Below, piece by piece: positions 1 to 8,295 of a stretch of 64,000 nucleotides of DNA; the first letter of the stretch is position 1; the number at the start of each line of letters is the position of its first letter. The notes beneath the pieces are model-generated. The model was not told the origin of the DNA and did no database searches. It saw only the letters and a list, made by a program, of their open reading frames with translations. Source of the stretch: Lachnospiraceae bacterium (lineage in GTDB: Bacteria > Bacillota > Clostridia > Lachnospirales > Lachnospiraceae); the NCBI GenBank assembly GCA_022781985.1, contig JALESH010000050.1:1-64000 (forward strand), in the 5' to 3' direction. The translations under genes and the position numbers were made by a program.

Positions 1-608
1 CCTTCGGGACAATCCAATAAAACATCTCTTAATACCGGTTTATATTCATGTGGCTTAGGGAATTTATACTCTGTCTTATCTACCAGATCGTTTCTAATTC
101 CGATTGTAATCAATCGTTCTCTTTTCTGCGGTGCACCATAATCCCAAGCATTCAAAACTTGCTTAACAATTGTATAACCTGCGTTAGCAAAAATTTCGAG
201 CATTGTAGCATATGTTTTTCCCCTATCATGTGTCAACAATCCTCTAACATTTTCAAAAAGAAACATCTTGGGCTGTAACTTTTCCAAAAACAACGCATAA
301 TGATAAAACAATGTTCCTCTTGCGTCTTCAAGACCTAATCTCTTTCCTGCATAAGAAAATGCCTGGCAAGGTGCTCCTCCGGATAACAAGTCTAATTCAC
401 CTGACTTAATACCAAAATATTCTTCTAAGTCTAATGCAGAGATATTTGCAATATCATCATGAATAACATTCCAATTAGGACGGTTTTTCTTTAAAGTGTC
501 AGCCGCATCCTTATCATATTCTATTAATCCAATTGTGTCGAAGCCCGCCTTTTCAACTCCTAGTGCCAATCCACCGGCTCCTGCAAACAGTTCTATTGAT
601 GTGTACAT
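1..608 (-). CDS. DNA (cytosine-5-)methyltransferase, N-terminal part, runs off the window
   Basis: This frame is missing from the ORF track because it is open to the window edge; I translated it by hand from 608 down to 1 with no stop. It transfers a methyl group from S-adenosylmethionine to C5 of cytosine in a specific site, normally as half of a restriction-modification system. The sequence shows motif I (ELFAGAGG near residue 6), the catalytic motif IV Cys in GGAPCQAFS (about residue 79), motif VI ENVRG (about 118) and motif VIII QKRERL (about 160). The start is ATG at 608-606 (MYTSIELF); the preceding ATGAAAAAATG offers an ATG in another frame only. It lies about 30 bp after the XRE-type gene and is probably co-transcribed with it. 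The region is clearly AT-richer than the polysaccharide locus, suggesting horizontal acquisition. The target-recognition domain and any restriction enzyme lie outside the window. Confidence 0.93.
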   Translation of the reverse strand, partial: MYTSIELFAGAGGLALGVEKAGFDTIGLIEYDKDAADTLKKNRPNWNVIHDDIANISALDLEEYFGIKSGELDLLSGGAPCQAFSYAGKRLGLEDARGTLFYHYALFLEKLQPKMFLFENVRGLLTHDRGKTYATMLEIFANAGYTIVKQVLNAWDYGAPQKRERLITIGIRNDLVDKTEYKFPKPHEYKPVLRDVLLDCPE

Positions 609-638
609 TTTTTCATCCTATCTTTCATTTATTATTCC

Positions 639-851
639 TTACGGGCTAACTTCATCTACCAATTCCATAATATCATCAAGCTGACAATCAAGTGCTTTAC
701 AAATCTTACATAATGCTTCCGTAGAAACATTGTCATTTTTACCCATTTTTGCAATTACATTTGTTGTTACTCCTGCCTTTTCTCTCAGTTGTGATCTACT
801 CATATTTAGGTCAATTAGTAACTTCCATAATTTATTATAATTCACTTTCAT
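639..851 (-). CDS. XRE/Cro-type helix-turn-helix regulator, probable R-M controller protein
   Basis: A 70-residue single-domain DNA-binding protein of the Cro/CI type. The ORF track begins at an upstream start (887), but the first good start is the ATG at 851, giving MKVNYNKLWKLLIDLNMS, with GGAAAGG upstream. The helix-turn-helix spans roughly residues 18-40 (SRSQLREKAGVTTNVIAKM), and the C-terminal part ICKALDCQLDDIMEL is the usual fifth-helix region of this family. It lies directly upstream of the C5-methyltransferase on the same strand, the arrangement seen for controller or SinR-like regulators of restriction-modification systems. A palindrome overlaps its own -35 box, which suggests autoregulation. 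The regulatory role is inferred from position; the fold is clear from sequence. Confidence 0.85.
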   Translation of the reverse strand: MKVNYNKLWKLLIDLNMSRSQLREKAGVTTNVIAKMGKNDNVSTEALCKICKALDCQLDDIMELVDEVSP

Positions 852-896
852 AGCTTTGCCTTTCCATACAAATATGCACATTACCATTGTAAATAA

Positions 897-925
897 ATTA
901 TAACAGACGATTTTGAATTATTCAA
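897..925 (-). promoter_or_regulatory. Promoter of the XRE regulator / methyltransferase unit
   Basis: On the minus strand, TTGAAT (complement of 920-925) and TATAAT (complement of 897-902) are separated by exactly 17 bp. This is a near-consensus sigma-A promoter. It lies about 45 bp upstream of the ATG at 851. Confidence 0.7.
913..925. promoter_or_regulatory. Palindromic candidate operator overlapping the -35 box
   Basis: TTGAATTATTCAA is a perfect 13-bp palindrome (TTGAAT-T-ATTCAA) that covers the -35 hexamer and part of the spacer of the promoter before the XRE-type gene. The size and position fit an autoregulatory site for that protein. Binding is inferred only. Confidence 0.45.
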
Positions 926-973
926 TTCAATTTTGATTTTCTCAATATATCAACATATTATTTCCTAACATCA

Positions 974-1002
974 GAAGCAGAGGCGTGTCACGCCCCTGCT
1001 TC
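974..1002. other. Long hairpin between the methyltransferase remnant and the R-M genes
   Basis: GAAGCAGAGGCGTG and CACGCCCCTGCTTC form a 14-bp inverted repeat with one mismatch and almost no loop. Neither side is followed by a T run, so it is not a typical rho-independent terminator. It lies at the broken end of the methyltransferase remnant, at the junction of AT-rich and GC-richer DNA. A role as a transcription barrier or recombination scar is possible but unproven. Confidence 0.5.
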
Positions 1003-1137
1003 ATGATCCTCAAAAACTAAATTGGCAAGCAGTGCATCTGTCATACAGATTACAACATTTAATCCAGCCTTATCCAATCCAATATCTAATCCCATAGCCC
1101 CGGAAAACAAAGAAATGAAAAAGTTGAATATCAGCTT
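988..1137 (-). pseudogene. Remnant of a second C5-cytosine methyltransferase (N-terminal motif I only)
   Basis: The minus-strand frame with codons starting at multiples of 3 reads ISLFSGAMGLDIGLDKAGLN from 1116 down, then VVICM. LFSGAMGLDIGLxKAGL is the hallmark SAM-binding motif I region of one subfamily of C5-methyltransferases. It differs clearly from the LFAGAGGLALGVEKAGF of the intact gene at the left edge, so this is not a local duplication. After about residue 26 the sequence loses resemblance (TDALLANLVFEDHEAGA) and stops at 988. There is no ATG in frame upstream before a TGA at 1138-1140. I read this as the leftover of an R-M gene deleted by recombination. It lies just downstream of the flippase stop codon. 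Confidence 0.7.
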
Positions 1138-1153
1138 TCAAAGCTGGGATTCC

Positions 1154-2575
1154 TTATCGGAGTGCTCCCCTCAGCTTTTCTCCGACACTCCTCATCCCTA
1201 TCCTTCCTATATCGCCCAGACTGAGCTGCAGGCGCCTGCAAACGCTCAGGGGCCACTTCCAGTCGTTATAGCAGGCCTGGACCAGTCCCTGAACCGCTAC
1301 GATCCCCAATATTCCTGCCTGGGTGCAGGTGGCCAGCAGGAAGGAACAAAGCATCACAGCTGCCCCGGAAAAGAACTCCCCCTTCATGTATGGCACTTCA
1401 TTTCCCATCCCGATATACAGGCTGAAACAGATCTGATTATACTGAAGGAAGAAGCCGGCCGCAGCCAGGGCAAGGGCAGGCAGCTCCAGCAGCCTGGTAT
1501 TGGCCCCGATCCATGCCAGCAGGGGATTGGCCAGGAAAAGCAGTGCAGGAGCCGCCAGCCCGAAGGTACACCAGAACACTGCCACCGCAGCAGAAAACAG
1601 AGTCTTCTCCTTCTCCCTGTTCTTTTCCACCTTGGCACTGCTGATGGAGGGCACCACTGCCTGCAGATAAATCATGGCAATGGAGGAGATGGCCTGCAGG
1701 GCCTGTACCGTCAGACCATAACAGGCTGACACCTCCAGGGAGAGAAAGGTGGAGCAGATGAGGATGTTGCCCTGAGTGGACATGTACCTTCCTACAGCCA
1801 CCAGCCCCAGCTTTCTTGCGTTGAACCACAGCACTCCCAGTACCTTCTTCTGAGTCATCTCCCCGCTGGCCTCCATAACATCCCTCCTCCAGTGCCTGTA
1901 ATAATGCACATAGGTCATGATACAGATCAAAGCATTGCCCAGGACAAAGCCGCAGGCCAATGCCATAATCCCATAGCCTGCAAAGACACCTGCAATGGAA
2001 AAAATAAGCTGAAGCCCCCGTCCTATGGCATAGCTGCGCTGTACCTCAGCGATAGAGCCCACTCCCTTCAGGAAGGCGGGGAGGAAAATCATAAAAACAT
2101 TAAGTGCGATTCCAAAGGAATATATCACCCAGGCGGCAATATACTCTGTCCTGAAATAGGACTGGGTAATGTATTTTATATAAGGTATCCCTACCAGGAT
2201 TAATAACGCAAAAAAAACGGCAGCCATAGTCCCGTATAGCTTTCTTGCCGTTTTATATAGGCTCTTCAGCAGGCCGTAGTTACACCCTGCTTCCTTTTCT
2301 CTCTCATTGGTTATGATCCCTTCTTTCAGAAGCTCCCTGGCTCCGCCCATGCAGTATGCTGCATTTCTCATGAGCAGAGGGGAAAATCCCGTGTCGAAGA
2401 AATTAATCAGTGTAAATATACTGGTAAACGTATACCACAGCCCCAGCTCATATGAGCTGAGCTTGACGGAAATGACAGGTGTCAGCAATATGTGGACACC
2501 ATAATTTACGATCTGACCCATATAGGACCAGATGATATCCCATTTCCGCAGCTCCTTATTTCCTGTCTTATTCAT
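1154..2575 (-). CDS. Wzx-like oligosaccharide flippase (MATE/MOP superfamily)
   Basis: A 473-residue polytopic membrane protein with about 12 predicted helices and an N-terminus (WDIIWSYMGQIVNYGVHIL) typical of MOP-superfamily polysaccharide transporters. The family moves undecaprenyl-diphosphate-linked glycans across the cytoplasmic membrane. ISVKLSSYELGLWYTF and FFDTGFSPLLMRNA resemble the conserved first helices of the O-antigen/teichuronic flippases. The start at 2575 overlaps the preceding GT4 gene by 8 bp, so translation is probably coupled. It is the last gene of the polysaccharide locus. A second flippase lies at 18121-19662, so at least two lipid-linked products may be handled. Substrate unknown. 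Confidence 0.85.
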   Translation of the reverse strand: MNKTGNKELRKWDIIWSYMGQIVNYGVHILLTPVISVKLSSYELGLWYTFTSIFTLINFFDTGFSPLLMRNAAYCMGGARELLKEGIITNEREKEAGCNYGLLKSLYKTARKLYGTMAAVFFALLILVGIPYIKYITQSYFRTEYIAAWVIYSFGIALNVFMIFLPAFLKGVGSIAEVQRSYAIGRGLQLIFSIAGVFAGYGIMALACGFVLGNALICIMTYVHYYRHWRRDVMEASGEMTQKKVLGVLWFNARKLGLVAVGRYMSTQGNILICSTFLSLEVSACYGLTVQALQAISSIAMIYLQAVVPSISSAKVEKNREKEKTLFSAAVAVFWCTFGLAAPALLFLANPLLAWIGANTRLLELPALALAAAGFFLQYNQICFSLYIGMGNEVPYMKGEFFSGAAVMLCSFLLATCTQAGILGIVAVQGLVQACYNDWKWPLSVCRRLQLSLGDIGRIGMRSVGEKLRGALR

Positions 2576-3695
2576 TGCATCCCACCAGCTTTTCGATCTC
2601 CTCCCGCATTCTGTCCCAGGAGTACTTATATTCCTCCTGCCTTATGTTTTGCTGCATCCTTTCGATATCCGTGTCAGTAAAGAACCGTACTACGGCCTCA
2701 CCCAGGGCAGTATCGTCTCCCTGGGGAACCACATAACCGGTTTTTCCGTCCAACACTACCTCCGGGAGCCCGCCTACATCCGTTGCTACGATGGGCATAT
2801 CAAAGCCATAGGCAATCTGGGCGATTCCGCTCTGGGTTGCTGACTCATAGGGAAGCACCGCCAGGTCTGCCGCTGCAAAATACTGTTCTACCTCCTGATC
2901 CGGAATATAGCCCTCTACTATCTTTACATAGGGCGCTATCTTTTTCTCCCTGATCAGATCCATATATTCCTGCCTGTCATCGCCAAAGTCCCCTACCACC
3001 AGCAGCCTGATATCCGGCACCTTCTCCCGGACAGCCGGAAGAGCCCTCAGAATATGCCGCAGTCCCTTGTAGGGCCTGACGTAGCCGAAAAAGAGCATCA
3101 CCTTCTCCTCTCCGCCTATGGAAAGCTGCCTGCGGGCCTCTTCCCTGGTCATATTCTTCATTTTAAAAGCATTGTAGGTGGGATGGAATACCCTGCTGTA
3201 GGCTGCAGAGGGCTTCAATGCAAGCAGATCCTCCTCATCCCTGCGAGACTGCACCAGATAATAGTCCATTCCCCGCAAAGAAAGACCCGTCAGAAACTTG
3301 TCCAACGGGAATCTTTCATGGGGAAATACATTGTGGCAGACCATTAGCTTCCTGCACCTGCCCAAGCATTTCCGGAGCAGAAAATAGCAGGGGGCAAAAT
3401 AGGGATGCCACCACTGCAGAATGACCAGATCCGGCTTCAGCTTCCGTATTTTAGACGCAGACCATATGATATTAAAGGGATTGGCTGTATTCAGCCAGTA
3501 TTTTGTATCCTCTACCTTAAAACATTCATTGGTATAATCCCTCTGCTCTTTTCTAAAGAGCAGCCTGGGATACTGCATCTTATAAGATACCATATGTGTG
3601 TCATGCTTCTTCCTCAAAGCCCTGCACATCATTCCGGTGTAATGGGATATCCCTCCCTTATACGGATATACCGGTCCAATCATTACGATATTCAT
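2568..3695 (-). CDS. GT4-type glycosyltransferase
   Basis: A 375-residue GT-B fold glycosyltransferase. The N-terminal Rossmann domain starts MNIVMIGPVYPYKGGISHY, with the glycine-rich donor/acceptor loop. The C-terminal GT1 domain shows FFGYVRPYKGL (about residue 200) and AVLPYESATQSGIAQIAYG (about 285) followed by VATDVGGLPEVV, the nucleotide-sugar binding region. The usual EGxxxxxxE pattern is altered to ESATQSGIAQIA, as in a subset of GT4 proteins that accept lipid-linked chains. It probably adds one sugar to the growing glycan in the cytoplasm. A GGAG lies before the ATG. The 43-bp gap to the upstream SLH gene holds a small palindrome (GATAGATCTATC) but no clear terminator. Confidence 0.88.
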   Translation of the reverse strand: MNIVMIGPVYPYKGGISHYTGMMCRALRKKHDTHMVSYKMQYPRLLFRKEQRDYTNECFKVEDTKYWLNTANPFNIIWSASKIRKLKPDLVILQWWHPYFAPCYFLLRKCLGRCRKLMVCHNVFPHERFPLDKFLTGLSLRGMDYYLVQSRRDEEDLLALKPSAAYSRVFHPTYNAFKMKNMTREEARRQLSIGGEEKVMLFFGYVRPYKGLRHILRALPAVREKVPDIRLLVVGDFGDDRQEYMDLIREKKIAPYVKIVEGYIPDQEVEQYFAAADLAVLPYESATQSGIAQIAYGFDMPIVATDVGGLPEVVLDGKTGYVVPQGDDTALGEAVVRFFTDTDIERMQQNIRQEEYKYSWDRMREEIEKLVGCNE

Positions 3696-3738
3696 TGTCT
3701 ATCTCCATTCTTTCCTTCAGATAGATCTATCATACCAC

Positions 3739-5193
3739 TTACTTATACTTCTGGTCAAATATTGTGAGCATTTTTGCACATTCCGCTCTGGTAGCCTCAC
3801 CCTTGGGATCCAGACGGTAACCTCCGCCTGCATTAGGCTTGCCGCTGATCAGGCCTTCCGCCGTTGCCCACTGCATATATTCCTTTGCCCAGTTGCCGAC
3901 TGAGGATTGGTCGGTAAAGGAATCCAATGACTTGCGGGCACTCACATCCTTTCCGCTGGACTTGGCATATTCATAGAGCATCTTGGCGATCTGTTCACGG
4001 GTAATGTTCCTTTCTACCCCATAGCTGCCGTCACCCATTCCGCTCACGATCTTCTTATCATTTGCCCAGATGACTGCCTTGCTGTAGTACTGTTTATCCT
4101 TTACATCGGAAAACCTGTTGCTGAAGCTTGTTGCCGGGCTGTTGGCCATACGATAGAGCACTGTGGCAAACATGGCTCTGTTGAGCGGATCATCAGGCTT
4201 GAACCAGTTGGTTCCGGAGATTCCATTCATGATTCCATTGGAATATACATATTTTGTATTCACATATTTCCAGTTGTTTGTATCGATCAGGATATCTGAG
4301 AACGGGAAATCCAGGTCAGTCTGAGGAGAAACAGCAAAGATACAGGTGGCTGCCTTTCCTCCTACCTGAGCCGTGATATAAGCTATCCCATTGCCCTTGG
4401 CAGCCACACCGCCTGTATGGCTGCTGTAGAGGCCCTCATAGGCAACTACTGCCGCCTCATTGGTAGAACTCCATTTCACCATGGGGTCATCTGTTGTATC
4501 TGCCGGGCTGAGCGTCACCTTTACTTCCATCTCCTGCTCTGCCCTCATCTGCTTACCGGTGGTATTCATCGATATGCTCTGGAGCGGAATACGGTCATTC
4601 ACTACCTGGAACTGGAAGCTGGTTCTGGAATTGGGTGTTTCCGTATAAGCTCCATTGATATAGCTCAGGGCCCAGCATTCCACCGTATAGGTACCCGGAT
4701 CAAATGCCTCGGTGTTCAGCCCCAGGGTCTGCACCCAAAAGCCCTTCTGGCCGGGGAAATATTTGGGCACATCACCCAGAACCTGTCCATTAGTCCCCGC
4801 ACCCTGATATAGTTTGATGATATACTGGTCTGCTGAACTTCCCCTGCTGTAAAGATTAAAGTAGAGCTTGGTTTTTTCCCCTCTCCAAAGCTTCCTTCCC
4901 TTCATTTCGGTATAAGGCCAGATAAGACCGTAATCCTGTGTATTCTTTAATGCCTGCTCCTCCCCGGCCTCTGCCTCAAGCCTGTTTACCTCCGGTGTCC
5001 ATCCGGGCGCAGAAGCCGCCGGCTCTAAGCCGGCATCGAATACAAGCCCTCCTAATGCTTCCTCCCCTTCATTTTCCTCTGTAATGGCAAGGGGGGATAT
5101 GGCAGTCTGGCTGCTTTCGCTTGCAAAAACTGCAGTCGGCGCCTGAAATGCCATGACTGCTGCCAGCAGTCCTGTGATGATTCTCTTTTTCAT
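3739..5193 (-). CDS. SLH-domain surface protein with Ig-like (BIG2) domain
   Basis: A secreted cell-wall protein of 484 residues. I place the start at the second ATG of the track ORF (MKKRIITGLL) because AAGGAG sits 7 bases before it. Residues 1-25 are a signal peptide ending around VFASE. The middle of the protein (about 50-200) is an uncharacterised beta-rich region, followed by a bacterial Ig-like domain (SISMNTTGKQMRA to ATCIFAVS). Three SLH repeats fill roughly the last 190 residues (FSDILIDTNNWKYV, LNRAMFATVLYRMA, ITREQIAKMLYEYA, ATRAECAKMLTIF). SLH triplets bind pyruvylated secondary cell-wall polymer. No catalytic motif is visible, so it may be structural or an adhesin. It has its own candidate promoter. 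Confidence 0.9.
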   Translation of the reverse strand: MKKRIITGLLAAVMAFQAPTAVFASESSQTAISPLAITEENEGEEALGGLVFDAGLEPAASAPGWTPEVNRLEAEAGEEQALKNTQDYGLIWPYTEMKGRKLWRGEKTKLYFNLYSRGSSADQYIIKLYQGAGTNGQVLGDVPKYFPGQKGFWVQTLGLNTEAFDPGTYTVECWALSYINGAYTETPNSRTSFQFQVVNDRIPLQSISMNTTGKQMRAEQEMEVKVTLSPADTTDDPMVKWSSTNEAAVVAYEGLYSSHTGGVAAKGNGIAYITAQVGGKAATCIFAVSPQTDLDFPFSDILIDTNNWKYVNTKYVYSNGIMNGISGTNWFKPDDPLNRAMFATVLYRMANSPATSFSNRFSDVKDKQYYSKAVIWANDKKIVSGMGDGSYGVERNITREQIAKMLYEYAKSSGKDVSARKSLDSFTDQSSVGNWAKEYMQWATAEGLISGKPNAGGGYRLDPKGEATRAECAKMLTIFDQKYK

Positions 5194-5247
5194 TGTTCTC
5201 TCCTTTCTCATGAATCATTAATACATGTGAAACAATTTGCTTTACGT

Positions 5248-5276
5248 ATTGTATCATGGTTTCTCTACTTTGTATA
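5248..5276 (-). promoter_or_regulatory. Candidate promoter of the SLH/Ig-like gene
   Basis: On the minus strand TATACA (complement of 5271-5276) and TACAAT (complement of 5248-5253) are 17 bp apart, with a TG one base before the -10 box. It lies about 55 bp upstream of the ATG and just downstream of a terminator-like hairpin, which supports a new transcription start here. Confidence 0.45.
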
Positions 5277-5308
5277 GTAAAATTATTCCATAAATATACA
5301 ATGCAAAA

Positions 5309-5345
5309 CAGAGAGACGGGAGAAATGCCTCTCCCTGCCTCTCTG
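5309..5345 (-). terminator. Rho-independent terminator after the DUF5722-SLH gene
   Basis: CAGAGAGACGGGAGA pairs with TCTCCCTGCCTCTCTG around a 6-base loop, apart from an internal mismatch. On the minus strand the hairpin is followed by TTTTGCATTGTATATTT. It begins about 20 bp after the stop codon at 5367. Confidence 0.65.
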
Positions 5346-5366
5346 CATATAAATTTATAAAACTAT

Positions 5367-8258
5367 TTATTTATCGGCATATTTATTCTGAAACCGCATC
5401 AGCATCGCCGCACACTCAGCCCGTGTTGCCTCTCCCTTGGGATCCAGACGGTAGCTTCTGTCATCATTGGGCTTACCGGTGATCATACCCACTGCAGTTG
5501 CCCACTGGAGATATTGCTCCGCCCATGGACTCACCTTTTGCCTGTCCGTAAAACCGGTCAGCTCTTTTTTCTGGCTCACATCGTAGCCGGCCGCCTTGTC
5601 TGCGTACTCATACAGCATCTTGGCAATCTGATCACGAGTGATATTTTGCTCTACACCAAAGGTTCCATCCAGGTAACCGGAGACGATCCCCTTCTGGCTG
5701 GCCCAGATAATGGCCTTGCTGTACCACTTTCCATCTGCCACATCCGAAAATTTCTTGGTGTACTTCACTCCCGGCTCTCCTGCCATACGGTAGAGAACCG
5801 TAGCAAACATGCCTCTGGTAAGGGGCCTGTCGGGGTCAAAGCGGGTAGTGGCTGTGATACCGTTCATAATTTTGTTCTCATATACATATTTTATACTTTC
5901 GTATTTCCAGTTTCCCGGGATCACCAGCACATCGGAAAAGGCAAAGAGCACCGCCTCCGGATTCAGCGTGGCATCCCAGGGAAGCTCCGAGCTGCTTCCT
6001 ATGGTCTCTGCACACTGCAGATCATAAATGGTAAAGGTTCCGTCAAAGGATTTGGCCTGGCCGTATTCCTGAACCCATACCTCGATCCTGTCTATGGAAT
6101 TCCTGTACTCCCAATCCTTCAGCCTGACACAGAGGTTATAATCCCTGTTCACATCCAGAATGACGTTGCTGTCATTTATATTGTTGCCGCTGAATACCCT
6201 GATCCTAGTCAGCAGCTTGTCATTGCTTCCCCCTGCATCCTTGGGCTGGAAGCTGATGGTGAAGCCCAGATAGGGTCTCGCATTCAGATTCAGCGGGGAA
6301 GTCGGTTCATACTTCAGTCCCTGGTAGCTGAGGTGATAGGCATAGGGATTTGTCACTGCAACCCCTCTGGGGAAGTAAGAATTATTGTAGCCATGAATGC
6401 CGATTCCATGGGTGTTGTGCTGGTTGACCCAGGTGCCCTGCATATCAGCCGCTATCATGCTTCTGTTGCCGGCCTTGGACCAGTCGTCCAGATTCACGAT
6501 GCCTCCCATCTCAATACTCCGCATGCTGTTGAATTTGGCAGCATTGAAGCCGGGCACCACACTTGCCCAGTCAGAGATTCCCAGGACAGATTTTGCAAAT
6601 CCGGTTACTGTCAGGGACTCCTTCGTATCCATATACTTAAAAATATTATAGGCAAGCTTTTTTGATTTGGCAAAGTTGCTCTGACTGCAGTTCCACAGCC
6701 CAAACTTAAAATAGGGGCTGCCCTCTTCTGCGTCCACATGGGCCCGGAGAAGGAAGGCATCAATATCCGGATTCATCTCAGCCTTGTAGTAGGCCAGAGC
6801 AATGTTGGCAGCCTGAGTAGTCTCCGTTGCCCCCGAATTGGACACAGAGGTCCAGCCCTGCTCAGCCAGGATGACGGAACGCACAGCGCCTGATGCAGTC
6901 TTCAGATTGGCCGTATTCAGATAGTCTGTCAGCACATTGATATTCTTCATGGTAATAATCGGCGTATTCCACTGGTCAGTTACATGTCCAGCATCCAGAG
7001 GTTTTCCATACTGATCCACCATGGAGGTGCCGTCCTTCAGGATACTGCTGGTGCTGATGGGATGGGAGTAGGCATGATAGGCTACCCCCCAGTTGAAGTT
7101 CCCCTCTGACTTGGACAGGCTATTGAAGGTTTCCAGAAAGCCTCTTCCGCCGTAATCCGTCAGGGTATCCGCCGTCATCCAGCGTCCCTGCAGAGGTATG
7201 TATACATTGGCTGCCGCATTCCCGCTGCGGATAGCGTTGTAAGCAATACGGAAGGTCTTGTAGTACTCCCTTACAAAGCTGTCCCTGTCCTTGGCTCCCA
7301 TATAATAATACTGAAGATTGTCGTTGACCTCGTTACCGATGATCCAGTTGGTGACCTTGCCCACATTGGGATCCGTACCGTTATAACGGGATGCCAGATA
7401 GCTCAGGGTAGCCTGGATATAGCCTGCCCCTGTAGCATCCTGTGTATTCCAGGCATAGCCGAAGGTGCCTGGCCTGTATTCCACACCGGGGCAGATCAGA
7501 AACTCATATCCGCCCCTGTGCTCGCTCAGGAGAGCCACAGTAATCTGTGTACCCGTATCATAGAGAGTGCCTAGCAGACTGTCAAAATCCTGAATGATAC
7601 TGTCCGTAAAATAATACCGTTTCCCGCCATAATCATAATAATAAGCCGTAGGATGCAGGCTGATGACCTCCTGCAGTACAATATTAAAGAAGGCATGGCT
7701 TACTCCCAGATCCTCCACATCAGGCAGAATGTTGTTAACAACCTGAATGCCCTTTTTGGAGTTGCCGCCCTGCCCTGTCAGTGCGCCGAGGGCGGGAACC
7801 TCCTCCTCTGCCAGAGCCTCCGGGTTGGTGATCCAGGCCAGGTTCGATATAGGAGTATACTTCCCCTCTTCTCCTGCAGCTATTACAAATCTGGAGCAGA
7901 GAAGGCTCTCTGCCCCCTCCTGCAGACCTGCCTCCAGCACATAGGTACTCTGTCCCGCCCGGCTGTCTGCCGCCGCGATGGGAGAATGTCCCTCCAGGGA
8001 GTCCTCATAGACCGGCAAGGCAAAGAGATAAAGCCTTTCAGGCAAAGCCTGCTCTGTGTCAAAGCTTGCCTCTACCCTGACCCTCTCCCTGTCCGTACCG
8101 GCTATGGTACAGGAATCAATCCGGCAGGCGGTTTCCCCCTCTGCGCTGATCTGCTGCGCTGCTGCCCCACCGGCTCTCTCCAGCTCCGCCCCATGAGCCT
8201 TTCCGGCCGAAGCCAGGAGGAAGGCTGCTGTCACTGCCATTAACAGTCCTCTTTTCAT
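5367..8258 (-). CDS. SLH-anchored glycoside-hydrolase-like protein (DUF5722 family)
   Basis: A 963-residue exported protein. A signal peptide occupies residues 1-23 (ending KAHGAE), followed by a small beta domain to about 150. A TIM-barrel domain (about 165-560) matches the DUF5722 glycosidase-like family. Likely acid/base Glu310 lies in NWIIGNEVND and likely nucleophile Glu466 in VILAEQGWTS, the spacing of clan GH-A enzymes. A beta-sandwich (about 600-770) resembles a carbohydrate-binding module, and three SLH repeats fill the C-terminus. It probably trims or remodels a cell-surface glycan; the substrate is unknown. The start has AAAGGA upstream. It follows the SLH protease gene by 37 bp in the same unit, with a terminator after it. 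Confidence 0.86.
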   Translation of the reverse strand: MKRGLLMAVTAAFLLASAGKAHGAELERAGGAAAQQISAEGETACRIDSCTIAGTDRERVRVEASFDTEQALPERLYLFALPVYEDSLEGHSPIAAADSRAGQSTYVLEAGLQEGAESLLCSRFVIAAGEEGKYTPISNLAWITNPEALAEEEVPALGALTGQGGNSKKGIQVVNNILPDVEDLGVSHAFFNIVLQEVISLHPTAYYYDYGGKRYYFTDSIIQDFDSLLGTLYDTGTQITVALLSEHRGGYEFLICPGVEYRPGTFGYAWNTQDATGAGYIQATLSYLASRYNGTDPNVGKVTNWIIGNEVNDNLQYYYMGAKDRDSFVREYYKTFRIAYNAIRSGNAAANVYIPLQGRWMTADTLTDYGGRGFLETFNSLSKSEGNFNWGVAYHAYSHPISTSSILKDGTSMVDQYGKPLDAGHVTDQWNTPIITMKNINVLTDYLNTANLKTASGAVRSVILAEQGWTSVSNSGATETTQAANIALAYYKAEMNPDIDAFLLRAHVDAEEGSPYFKFGLWNCSQSNFAKSKKLAYNIFKYMDTKESLTVTGFAKSVLGISDWASVVPGFNAAKFNSMRSIEMGGIVNLDDWSKAGNRSMIAADMQGTWVNQHNTHGIGIHGYNNSYFPRGVAVTNPYAYHLSYQGLKYEPTSPLNLNARPYLGFTISFQPKDAGGSNDKLLTRIRVFSGNNINDSNVILDVNRDYNLCVRLKDWEYRNSIDRIEVWVQEYGQAKSFDGTFTIYDLQCAETIGSSSELPWDATLNPEAVLFAFSDVLVIPGNWKYESIKYVYENKIMNGITATTRFDPDRPLTRGMFATVLYRMAGEPGVKYTKKFSDVADGKWYSKAIIWASQKGIVSGYLDGTFGVEQNITRDQIAKMLYEYADKAAGYDVSQKKELTGFTDRQKVSPWAEQYLQWATAVGMITGKPNDDRSYRLDPKGEATRAECAAMLMRFQNKYADK

Positions 8259-8295
8259 ACCAATTTCTTCCTTTCTCGTTTGTTTTTATCTTTGA

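Noticed and set aside
1022-1729. 235-residue plus-strand ORF
   Set aside because: Antisense to the flippase and to the methyltransferase remnant; the meaningful reading of this stretch is on the minus strand.
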